Below, piece by piece: positions 1 to 9,668 of a stretch of DNA of 64,000 nt. A program made the position numbers and the translations under genes. Position 1 is the first letter of the stretch, and each line of letters starts with the position of its first letter. The notes under the pieces are model-generated. The model saw nothing but the letters and a program-made list of their open reading frames with translations. It ran no database searches and was not told the origin of the DNA. This DNA comes from Malachius bipustulatus (Eukaryota > Arthropoda > Insecta > Coleoptera > Melyridae). The stretch spans positions 23,878,268 to 23,942,267 of the forward strand of contig OU342639.1 in NCBI GenBank assembly GCA_910589415.1. Reading direction: 5' to 3'.

Positions 1-259
1 TAACTGAGGTTGGCGAAGTTTTTAGCTGCTCATTACGATTAATTGAACGAGGTCACAAAACAAACAAGTTGAGCTCTTGAGAGAATCTGAACTTAACAGT
101 CCATCTGCCTAACTAAGAGTTAGACTAGACTTTCTAGGTTAACGCCAAGCTATCGAAATTGACAGTGAAAGTAATTTCCACCATGGTCTCCTACCTATTA
201 ACCAAGACATGAAATATTTCCCGACATTGATTAGTGTGACACAAAATTGGCTTCATAGT
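1..259. other. Unassigned AT-rich sequence
   Basis: No open frame of useful length, terminal repeat or RNA signature is visible before the palindrome that starts at 269. Confidence 0.5.
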
Positions 260-521
260 TTACTTCTCGGTAATCCTGTACAATCTGTCGCTAAATTTTA
301 CCCTACCATATAAATAAAAATAAATCCTCCAAATTCTGGTTCGGTAAGTCAGGTCTTTGGTCAGGGTAGGGTTTTTTTTCCTTAAAATGGCCTTGAAATG
401 AAAAAAAAAACCTACCCTGACCGAAGACCTGACTTACCGAACCAGAATTTGGAGGATTTATTTTTATTTATATGGTAGGGTAAAATTTAGCGACAGATTG
501 TACAGGATTACCTTACTTCTC
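260..521. mobile_element. 244-bp palindromic foldback element with 9-bp target duplication
   Basis: The element occupies 269-512. Its arms (269-370 and 411-512) are inverted copies of about 102 bp with one visible mismatch (T versus C in the GGTCTT(T/C)GG stretch). They are separated by a 40-bp A/T-rich spacer. The ends read GGTAATCCTG and its complement. The 9-bp direct repeat TTACTTCTC flanks it at 260-268 and 513-521. A 9-bp duplication with very long inverted repeats is typical of Mutator-like/FB elements, so it is probably a non-autonomous member. It has no coding capacity. The superfamily is an inference from duplication length. Confidence 0.85.
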
Positions 522-2400
522 TTCCTAACCATCTAAACATTAAAGATAGCGTTCTAATATAGAAGTTGCCTGTCATATCTCAGAAACAGTGAGAACAATG
601 AAAAGAAAATTCATCACAGTGATTTGCTATTGTTTAAAAACGGAAACGAAATTAAAAAAATCTTGTTGGGGACAATCACAAAAAACGAACAACAATTTTA
701 CAGTTTAGTCGGCCACAAATACAGGTTGAAGAAGTGCTGCCTATAAGAAAAAGATATTCTTTTAGTAAATTTTTATTGAACATTTGTGCCATGATCTACA
801 GACTTCTAATCTAAGCAATGGTTGGCAGCAATGACAGTGCAGAACCAATGAGTCATTGCTTATTCATTGTTAATGAACTTGAATATAGTAAGCAGGATGG
901 GGGTTGCGAACAAGATTCTTTTTAAATGGAGGCCCGTTTTTTGGAACTGTCATAAGAACTTGGCACTGCATTCATTTATACATCTCCAATTAACCCAACT
1001 TCTCTCATTCCCATTGCAGTGAAAACTATCCCTCAAAGTCTGTAGGTATACCACACATGTACCTAATTTTTTTTCCAGGCCGATACACAAACTCTCTTGA
1101 AATGAAAAATGAGAAGATTTAGACACTTTAAATATCCGAAGACTATATTGAGCAGAAAAATTGTTCTAGGCAGGCACATTTTTTTATTGTATTGGTGTAA
1201 CTGTCTTAGGAATACCACCACAGGATATCACAATATTGGGTTATACGAGTTTTAGGATAAATGATTACTAGTTACACAGAAAGGGAAACACCCATACTTA
1301 CTAGTAGTTTTTTGCACCTGAAAGGGACTACATAAGTTACTTGGTGTATGCGATAATAAAGTAACTCATATTTCTGGGCAACCAAATTTTAATTCAAATC
1401 AAACACACAAGAGAGTTTTTAATACATGTGAATGTGAGTAAGAAGCTTGTAGTAGGTACCTAATTAATGTGTTATTTAAAATTCTTAATAAATTAATTGT
1501 TATTAATATACTTAAAAGTGGGTTTAATATAATAAGGTCATGATAATTTTTTTCAATAGGTACTAGATACTACAGGTAATTATGAAGCAGGATTACTAAT
1601 ACAAAAGATATGCTGAAAACATGATACATAGGTATCACCAGTTATTTATAACCCCATTGTCACATGCAAAGAATAAAGAATTGAAGAAATTGCTATAATA
1701 ACTGAGAAAACGTCCAAATATGATCTAGATAATTCCTAAATATTGTTAATAGGAAGCTTTTGTAGTAGCAACACTGAATGAGAAAGAGTTTACTAATTCC
1801 AGAAGAATTTATCTCTGCAGGAAGTCTGGGATATACTGAATGTTATAGGAGTGCCTCATGAAGGCAAACTTTTCATCAGATACCTACATAATTATAGTTT
1901 CCGACGTACAGGTTTTTTCGGTACACCAACAAATAAACACTTTTCCAGCAGGAATCCGGGTCACCAATCAACTTTATTTGCAATTAATAATGATTATAAT
2001 GGAAACATCAGATTCACTGAATTCCGTAAGTGTGTTCACTTCAATTCAAACCAGAAATATCATAACAAACACCGACGAAGTTAACTTGCAAGAGTCACGC
2101 CGAGTTAAAGAGGAGCCATTCCGATCCGCTATTTATTAGTTATCTCTTGCTCTTATTATCAATCGCAACTGGCATTATATTTTTGATGACTTACCGTGTG
2201 TAAATAATTCACCGTTACCCGTTACCTTCAGGACGGGCGATGCCGTTGATGGTGGAAGATGATAGATAGCCAAGTAATCACATCACAGTTACAATTAGAG
2301 ATATATTTAATGACCCCACTAGCAGCAGCACTTATCTCTAGCCTCTGTAATACCACAGAACACAGAATAAATATAAAATTATAAAATAAAAATCACATCC
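522..2400. other. Unassigned AT-rich sequence
   Basis: No transposon termini or recognisable protein similarity was found. Two overlapping plus-strand frames at 1851-2139 (77 and 93 codons) resemble no family I know, and lying in two frames at once argues against coding. A GTAAGT splice-donor-like word lies near 2024, but nothing else supports an exon. Confidence 0.4.
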
Positions 2401-2498
2401 TTAGATCTGTGGTACAGGTACAGGTAATTGTCAGCTCGAGTGTGTCTTCTGTCACTTCTGTCAGCGTCAAACTAGACTAGAACGACAGATGACTGACG
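2401..2498 (+). repeat. Left part of copy A of a diverged local tandem duplication
   Basis: The stretch starting TTAGATCTGTGGTA and ending GAACGACAGA recurs at 5006-5097. Copy A continues beyond the two inserted elements at about 4674-5005 (GAGTTCCCCATAGATGGCGA at 4688, repeated at 5118). The original unit was about 440 bp. Copy A has been split by the MITE (4389-4664) and by the foldback element (2510-4381). Confidence 0.7.
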
Positions 2499-2500
2499 AC

Positions 2501-4390
2501 TAAAATCATACGGGCTGATACTAGCGCCAAGCCGCCAAGCTCTAGCGCCGAGAGTAAATATTCCCGTGCAGTGTTGCCACGTCGAAGCGAATTTCTACAA
2601 TCACTTCAGTGCGATTTTAAACGACTTTTGTGAATTTAATTGGCAATTAACCTCGAATTATTACAAATTAATCTTTGCTTTGAATGTACCTCCAACATTT
2701 TTTTAAATTCCTCACACCTATCTTTAAATGCGAAATTAATTTTTCACTGTCTTCCGATCAATCAATTTGGATGAAACTTGGCACGCGAACTTGTCTTTAG
2801 ATGTGTTTTCGACTAAAAATAATGCCAAAGTGGCACAAAGTTCAGGGGCGGAGATATGATTTTTTCAATTTTTAGGCGCCACCTTTGAATGCGAAATTTG
2901 ACTGTTTTCCGATCAATCAATTTGGATGAAACTTTGCACGCGAACTTGTATTAAGATGTGCTTTCGACTAAAAATAGTGCCAAAGTGGCACAAAGTTCAG
3001 GGGCGGAGATATGATTTTTAAAATTTTAGGCGTCAGCTTTGAATGCGAAATTTGACTGTCTTTCGAGCAATTAATTTGGATGAAACGTGGCACGCGAACT
3101 TGTCTTTAGATGTGCTTTCGACTAATAATAGTTCCAAAGTGGCACAAAGTTCAGAGGCGGAGATATGATTTTTTTAATTTTTAGGCGCCAGCTTTGAATG
3201 CGAAATTTGACTGTCTTCCGATCAATCAATTTGGATGAAACTTGGCACGCGAACTTGTCTTTAGATGTGTTTTCGACTAAAAATAATGCCAAAGTGGCAC
3301 AAAGTTCAGGGGCGGAGATATGATTTTTTCAATTTTTAGGCGCCACCTTTGAATGCGAAATTTGACTGTTTTCCGATCAATCAATTTGGATGAAACTTTG
3401 CACGCGAACTTGTATTAAGATGTGCTTTCGACTAAAAATAGTGCCAAAGTGGCACAAAGTTCAGGGGCGGAGATATGATTTTTAAAATTTTAGGCGCCAG
3501 CTTTGAATGCGAAATTTGACTGTCTTTCGAGCAATTAATTTGGATGAAACGTGGCACGCGAACTTGTCTTTAGATGTGCTTTCGACTAATAATAGTTCCA
3601 AAGTGGCACAAAGTTCAGCGACGGAGATATGATTTTTTTTTTTTTAAGCGCCAGCTTTGAATGCGAAATTTGACTGTCTTCCGATCAATCAATTTGGATG
3701 AAACTTGGCACGCGAGCTTGTCTTTAGATGTGCTTTATATTAAAAATAGTGCCAAAGTGGCACAAAGTTCAAGGGCGGAGATATGATTTCTTTAATTTTC
3801 AGGCGCCACCTTTGAAGGCGATAAATTTGACTGCCTTCCAAGCAAACTTGTCTTCAGATGTGCTTTCGACCAAAAATAGGGCCAAAGTGGCACAAAATTC
3901 AGGGGCGGAGATATGGTTTTTTCAATTTTTAGGTGCCACCTTTGAATTAATTGCTTGGAAGACAATCAAATTTCGCATTCAAAGCTGGCGCCTAAAAATT
4001 AAAAAAATCATATCTCCGCCCCTGAACTTTGTGCCACTTTGGCACTATTTTTAGTCGAAAGCACATCTAAAGACAAGTTCGCGTGCGAAGTTTCATCGAA
4101 ATTAATTACTCGGAAGACAGTCAAATTTCGCATTCAAAGCTGACGCCTTAAAATTTAAGAAAATCAAATCTCCGTCCCTGGACACTTACGCACCACTATT
4201 TGTCGGAGGTACATCCAAAGCAAAGACTAATTTGTAATAATTCGAGGTTCATTGCAAATTAAATTCGCGAAAGTCGTTTAAAATCCCACTGATGTGATTG
4301 CAGAAATTCGCGTCGACGTGGCAACACTGCACGGGAATATGTACTCTCGGCGCTAGAGCTTGGCGCTAAATTCAGGCCCGTTAAAATCAT
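2501..4390. mobile_element. FB-like foldback element with internal satellite; 9-bp target duplication
   Basis: The element spans 2510-4381 (1,872 bp), beginning ACGGGC and ending GCCCGT, and is flanked by the perfect 9-bp repeat TAAAATCAT at 2501-2509 and 4382-4390. The outer inverted repeats, about 190 bp, are unique sequence (the words AGCGCCAAGCTCTAGCGCC and CCCGTGCAGTGTTGCCACGT appear in both arms). The inside is a tandem array of ~154-bp units; units near the right end (about 3960-4200) run in reverse, so the foldback extends into the array. There is no transposase frame. Long repeat-rich arms plus a 9-bp duplication match Drosophila Foldback / Mutator-like elements; the family assignment is inferred. 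Confidence 0.85.
2727..3960 (+). repeat. ~154-bp tandem repeat array with three-unit higher-order period
   Basis: The anchor GAATGCGAAATTTGACTG starts at 2887, 3041, 3196, 3351, 3505 and 3659, with diverged copies near 2727 and 3814, giving steps of 154-155 bp. Neighbouring units differ (for example CTTGTCTTTAG versus CTTGTATTAAG). The pattern repeats every third unit, so about 2745-3208 closely matches about 3209-3672 (period ~464 bp). The shared words GGCACAAAGTTCAGGGGCGG and GGATGAAACTTGGCACGCGA make units easy to recognise. This is a higher-order repeat inside a mobile element. Confidence 0.85.
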
Positions 4391-4664
4391 TGCCTCTGTA
4401 ATAGACGCCGTCAGTGTGACGTCACAGGGCGGGGCTAAGCGGTTCTGGTTCCATACAAACAAACCCTTCACGTGGTCATTGTTGTCAGTTCTCGTGTTTT
4501 TTCTTGAAGTTTCTTGAAGTCTCATTAAGAGCTTTGATGTTTGACGAGACAACTTCCATCAGAGCTGGCAAACCTGTAAACGTCAAACGTTTGTTTGTAT
4601 GGAACCCTGGCCGTTGGCCCCGCCCACTGACGTCATCACTGTCGGCGTCTATAGAAAAGGCAAT
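4389..4664. mobile_element. 276-bp MITE with ~75-bp terminal inverted repeats
   Basis: The arms 4389-4462 and about 4589-4664 are inverted copies: ATTGCC...TAGACGCCGTCAGTG on the left and its complement on the right, both containing GACGTCA, GGGCGGGGC and a CCATACAAACAAAC-type word. The right flank ACTAAAATT (4665-4673) matches 8 of 9 bases of ACTAAAATC at 2499-2507, which bordered the MITE before the foldback element inserted. The 8-9 bp duplication suggests hAT- or Mutator-type mobilisation. There is no coding capacity. Confidence 0.7.
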
Positions 4665-4673
4665 ACTAAAATT

Positions 4674-5540
4674 GTGTAATGTTTAGTGAGTTCCCCATAG
4701 ATGGCGAGAGGATTTCAGAACAGATTTATTACCACCAATATTTTCATTTTCCAACTTATCGAATTCGTTGGAAACCGTTGATAAATACGAGAACTTATTG
4801 CGACGTTGAAATAATAATTGTAATTTATGTGAAGTTAAATTTTTGTGAAATATGCTATCGGAGGCAAAGTCAAACGAAAGATCTTCAAAAATGTCTTTTT
4901 ATAATTTGTAGGAAGCTCTTCGTTTAATAAAGATTATCGATAATTATTCTGAACTACTGATGAGAAATTCATCCTGCGATTTTGAGAATAATCTTTTCAC
5001 ACTCTTTAGATCTGTGGTATGCCAGGCCGGGTGTGTCTTTTGTCAATGTCAGGTGTCAACGTCAAAGAGTTAAAAACTATAGAAGAGAACGACAGAGCAC
5101 GATTAAAATTGCTTAACGAGTTCCCCATAGATGGCGAGATGATTTCAGTTTCAGAACAGAATAAATTCACCAATATTTTTATTTTACAATTTGTGGAATT
5201 AATTTTATTCTCATATCGTCTTTATTCGTAATCATATTTCCAGCATTGCGGAGAGAAATGGAGTTGGATGAGCTACTGATAAATACGAAAACTGCTCCTT
5301 GTGAAATAGGTATTTATTGTAATTTACCTACGTTATTGAGTTGAAATTTTATGACTTTATGACTTTATGATTAGAAGTATGAATATCGGAGACAAAGTCA
5401 AACGGAAAATCTTCAAAATTGTATTTTTAGCATTTAAGCTAATTTATTAAAGATTATAGAAAATTATTTCAACAAAATATCTGAGCTACTTATAAAAAAA
5501 TTCATCCTGCAATTTTGCGAATTATCAAGGGCAAACTTTT
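4674..5540 (+). repeat. Rest of copy A (to 5005) and copy B (from 5006) of the local duplication
   Basis: Copy B begins at 5006 with TTAGATCTGTGGTA, like copy A at 2401. It then runs uninterrupted through GATTAAAATTG (5101-5111), GAGTTCCCCATAGATGGCGA (5118) and a body resembling 4740-4990 (GATAAATACGA, GGAGGCAAAGTCAAACGAAAG against its counterpart near 5388). Copy B lacks both transposons and therefore shows the empty site. Small frames here look like chance ORFs. Confidence 0.65.
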
Positions 5541-5783
5541 TGGAGTGCCACTTTGGATCCAACGCAGAGATAGAAAGTGAACTACAATACGATAGCTGTA
5601 ACTGACGATAAGGGGTTTTAAAACTATAGCTGTTGTTTCGACAAGAACTTGAAAATGACTTAAAAATGCCGGAACTAGAATCCAAAAACGTAAAACCGGA
5701 AGTGTGCTATATTGTAGTAACGCGAGGGTCTAAATTAAAAAAACGTCAAATAAAAAAAAGGTTAAGTCTTGACGAGAGTTTCC
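5541..5783. other. Unassigned sequence
   Basis: Short AT-rich stretch between the duplication and the Harbinger-like element. No motif or convincing frame seen. Confidence 0.4.
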
Positions 5784-6531
5784 TTAAGCCTTGTCCACAC
5801 CGAAAGCAACACATAGGAACATTCTGTTTATGTTGCTTGTTCCTGGAACTTGTTTCTGAATGTTGCCAAAAGTTTATCTAAGTTCCTCATTGTTTACGGT
5901 TGCAGCAACAAAAGTTCCTATAAGTTGCTTGTTTCCATATTTAGCGGCAAAGATCAAAGAAAATATGGAAACATTGGTAAATATTTTTTTGTTTCTCATC
6001 GGTATTTTTATCAGTGCGGACACGTTGTTGCTTGTTCCCAAAGCTCGAAACTTGCGTCGTGAAGCCGTCGCGTAGTTGCCGAAAACATCAGCTTTTAACT
6101 TGACTTAGTTCAATATACATATAATAAAAAAACAATAATTAATAATAAAAATTATGCCGTTTAAATGGACAACAGAAAATATAATGCGACGTATGACACC
6201 ATATGTGACTTTCTGTCTAAAAGAGTCTATTAGTCTAACATTTACGGACTCGTTTTTTGTGTTTTTGTAAAATAATTACAATTGCAGCTGCTGCTGCCTG
6301 TAAATCTTCTTCGTCGTACCACACATTGTTTAGAAACATAGGTACACTGCACTGGTGTAGACACAACGTTTCCTGTTGTGGCAACACAACGAAACATTCA
6401 CAAAACTGAATTACCTTGGTGTGGGCAGAATGTTTACGGGACTTTTGCTGTTGTTTCTGTTTCCATAAACAGGTTGCGGCAACCAGCAACAAAATGTTTC
6501 TCTGTGTTTCTTTGGTGTGGACAAGGCTTTA
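5784..6531. mobile_element. Harbinger-like non-autonomous DNA element with TTA duplication
   Basis: The element spans 5787-6528. Its ends are AGCCTTGTCCACACC and the complement (GGTGTGGACAAGGCT), flanked on both sides by TTA (5784-5786 and 6529-6531). A 3-bp T-A-rich duplication is characteristic of PIF/Harbinger. Degenerate copies of the terminal word recur inside (about 6010, 6350, 6418), some inverted, giving a complex subterminal structure. Overlapping small frames at 5850-6075 and 6235-6563 show no transposase motif. The superfamily call rests on duplication size alone. Confidence 0.6.
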
Positions 6532-7140
6532 AATTCACAAATAATAAAGCCTTCACACTTTGAAATAATCTTCCACTTTCGACAGGGCTAGGCAACCAAT
6601 TAATCACTCAAAAGATAAATTGTCAAATAATTGTTACGTAGGCACTCAGTTGTTAAATGTTCTTCTTTGTTTTGGGTTTTAGGTTCCTGATATTAAAATA
6701 TTATTTTTCAAAAATATTTTTATAAAAATGAAACGTTTCGGGACCGATTGGTCCCTTGTTCACTCATAAATCGTAAAAAATATGTAAAAACTTAAAAATA
6801 CTTTTAAAAATCATAATTATTATAGTAAAATGTCGCAAATGGTGTTTTTTTAAATTTTAATTTTAGAAAAAATATAAATTAATTTTGATCTTGACTTTGA
6901 CATTTTATGTGTCTGCTTTTGTTTATTATATTTCATTGTTTATTGTGTCTGTTACGTGTATTTTATTGTATGATAATATGATTTTAAAAGTATTGTTATT
7001 GTAATGGTGGTGAGTAATTGTGATGAGTAATTGTTAGTTTTCAGTAGGTACTCAATTCTTAATTTTAATTTTATGTTTTCCATCTCGCGAATAAGAATCG
7101 CATCCCGAGTGGAAAGTTATCATTTAAGTTTTTATACTAG
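6532..7140. other. Unassigned AT-rich sequence
   Basis: Low-complexity AT-rich DNA with no termini, no long frame and no recognised repeat. Confidence 0.4.
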
Positions 7141-7392
7141 GTAGATAAGATTGAACTATGAACAAGTGCGTCGGTTGACGGGACGAACGGACTCTTCTCT
7201 CGGTTTTTTCTCGCTAGTGTTACTCCAGTTGTTTCTCTTATATTATTAGTTTATTCGAGCTCAAAATCACCAAACCTAAGACTCCCGACATTACGAATTA
7301 GTGCATTACGAAACTTGTAGTCCGACACCGGCAGACCTGCAAGGACGGTACCACGGCGAGCGGGAGTGCGCTACCACATTGCCACAAATTTG
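7141..7392 (+). other. Candidate non-coding exon ending in a strong splice donor
   Basis: This ~250-bp block is noticeably richer in G+C than its surroundings, with words such as GACCTGCAAGGACGGTACC. It ends in TTTG followed by GTAAGTAC at 7393-7400, a near-consensus 5' splice site. It has no long open frame, so if real it would be an untranslated exon. It could equally be part of a decayed LTR or another repeat. The call rests on composition and one splice-like word only. Confidence 0.25.
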
Positions 7393-7457
7393 GTAAGTAC
7401 TTCACAATCCTTTCTCTTATGGTCCTTCGATTTCTATGATTACAGTTTTTCTCATTA

Positions 7458-8314
7458 TACAGGGTGTCTGCTTAAGGCTGGCCACCGGCTATATCTCGGA
7501 AACTAATGGGCCTAGAACCTCAAAATAAAAAATTTCCAGACATAAGTGATCACGAGAAGTTCAATGAAAATATTTTCAAGATGGCCGCGCTTCCGGAAAT
7601 ACAGGAAGTTGACACCTACTTCGTTATTTTAACAGGAACACCCTGTATATTATTATATTTTTTAAATGTCTGAAAAAATCGAATACAGGTGGTTTTCACC
7701 ATTGGAATTTAGATTGAGCGGTTTATGAGTTATAAACAAGTGAAAATCGAAAATTTTCAACTTCAAAGCAGTCTACAACTAGAACGGCTCAAGATATCTA
7801 AAAACGGTTTACATGTCCCTATCCTAACTTTTCATGTTTTATCCCACTAGGTGGAGTAAATTTTAATACAGGGTGATGAAAATTATCCGATTTTTCATCA
7901 CCCTGTATTAAAATTTAAACCACATAGTAGGATACTATATGTGAAAAGTTAAGATAGGGACATGTAAACCGTTTTTAGATATCTTGAGCCGTTCTAGTTC
8001 TACGCTGCTTTGAAGTTGAAAATTTTCGATTTTCACTTGTTTATAACTCATAAACCGCTCAATCTAAATTCTAATGGTGAAAACCACCTGTATTAGATTT
8101 CTTCAGACATTTAAAAAATATAAAGTTTTACAGGGTGTTTCCGTTAAAATAACGAAGTAGGTGCCAACTTCCGGTATTTCCGGAAGTGCGGCCATCTTGA
8201 AAATATTTTCATTGAATTTCTGGAATGTCTGGAAATTTTTTATTTTGAGGTTATAGGCCCATTAGTTTCCGAGATATAGCCGGTGGCCAGCCTTAATTAA
8301 GCAGACACCCTGTA
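7458..8314. mobile_element. TA-flanked foldback element, ~853 bp
   Basis: Ends are CAGGGTGTCTGCTTAA at 7460 and the complement at 8312, flanked by TA (7458-7459, 8313-8314). The two arms of about 400 bp are inverted copies along the whole length and meet at a central palindrome near 7862-7912 (AATACAGGGTGATGAAAA and its complement). Secondary internal CAGGGTGT-type words near 7630 and 8130 suggest older termini captured inside the arms. There is no coding sequence. A TA duplication implies a Tc1/mariner-type transposase acting in trans. Confidence 0.85.
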
Positions 8315-8573
8315 TGTTCATTGCGAACAAAACAATAATTATTTTGACATTTGCTGAAATAAGGTATGCAGCAGGTTTTAAACATTACTTTTGTGTTTCT
8401 TATTAAATTGATAATTAAGGCATCATATATTCGAAGATTATTCCAGTTACAGTTTATTAATTGCTGAAACTGTAAACCCATTATGTATTAAAATGTTATT
8501 TTCAAGTCCAATGAATAAGAATTAATAATAACTAATTATTATCAGTCTATATAAGGGTATAAGATTCTAAGGA

Positions 8574-8722
8574 GCGGGCGGTAGCTCCGTGGATTAGAAG
8601 TGCAGACTAGTAGGTAATAAGCCACCGACTGGGTTCGAATCACGCAGTCTTGCTCTGGATGTTTGTGTCGTCTATTCAACTATTTATTTGGTAAACTTGG
8701 AGCGACTGTGTCTTATCTACAT
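8574..8722 (+). mobile_element. tRNA-like SINE, copy 1
   Basis: It opens with GCGGGCGGTAGCTCCGTGG, an A-box-like region, followed by a B box GGTTCGAATC at 8632-8641. The body TGCTCTGGATGTTTGTG.CGTCTAT..AACTATTTATTTG and the tail word TGTCTTATCTACAT follow. Two further copies are at 12252-12440 and 44193-44434 (both minus). The head is tRNA-related with an internal Pol III promoter; it is not a functional tRNA because no cloverleaf closes. The copy is incomplete at its 3' end relative to the 44-kb copy. Confidence 0.75.
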
Positions 8723-8819
8723 AGTTAACCGTTACTTAACCGTTAATATGAATGTAAATACGGAATTTATTGATGATTATTTTGGGGGTGGTAGAGATGA
8801 TGGTATCTCGGTCAGAGTA

Positions 8820-9668
8820 TACAGTGTGTATGTCACCGGCATGGTATACCCCTTTTTTTTCTTTATTTTTGGAGATAATTTTTTGAAATTTGGTACGTCG
8901 CATATTCTCGATAGAGCGCACTCTTTAGCAGAAAATTTAATTTTTTTCCACATCCGGTTTTTCCGGAAATGTTACCAACTTTTTATTTTTAAACGGGACA
9001 CCCTATATATTATTATGTTTTTGGATTCTATACATTTGTACAAATCCAACAATACTCTACATAAGTACCATTTTGAATGTCAAATTTGTTTTTATTGAAT
9101 TTTTTATTTCTCAATTATAGTGTGCCATGACATCAGTTGTGTTCGCCACAGATGCAAAATGGTTACACCAAAATGTCCCTTATTGGAAGTACTAGCAGAT
9201 GGTACCTCGGTACCAATATGGTACCATTTGAAAAAAATGAATTCAGCTCAAAAAATCATTCTGGTGCGCATAATTTATCCATAAATCACTTAATTTATTA
9301 CTTTGAACAAAAATTCGATTTTTATAGCATTAGATGATCCAATTGGAGTAAAACGAAATAGTCATGGCACACTATAATTGAGAAATAAAAAATTAAATAA
9401 AAAAAAATTTGACACTTAAAATGGTACTTATGTGGTATTGTTGAATGCGTACAAGTGTATAGAATCCAAAAATATAATAATATATAGGGTGTCCCATTTA
9501 AAAATAAAAAGTTGGTAACATTTTCGGAAAAACCGGATGTGGAAAAAATTCAATTTTCTGCTAAAAAGTGCGCTCTATCGAGAATATGCGACGTACCAAA
9601 TTTCAAAAAATTATCACCAAAAATAAAGAAAAAAAAGGGGGTGTACCATGCCTGTGACACACACTGTA
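8820..9668. mobile_element. TA-flanked foldback element, ~845 bp
   Basis: Ends are CAGTGTGTATGTCACCGGC at 8822 and the complement at 9666, with TA at 8820-8821 and 9667-9668. The arms 8822-9132 and about 9360-9666 are inverted copies (both carry TACGTCGCATATTCTCGATA and GTGCCATGAC, one in reverse). They surround a ~225-bp unique centre. Internal GGGACACCCTATATATTATTA words parallel the 7.5-kb foldback, so the two may be distant relatives. The plus-strand frame at 8688-9098 is arm sequence, not a gene. Confidence 0.8.

Noticed and set aside
1851..2139. Host exon encoding 77 or 93 residues
   Set aside because: Two frames overlap, neither resembles a known family, and only one donor-like word supports splicing.
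8632..8641. A functional tRNA gene at 8.57 kb
   Set aside because: Only the A/B box region resembles a tRNA; no full cloverleaf, and two diverged copies with the same non-tRNA body show it is a SINE.
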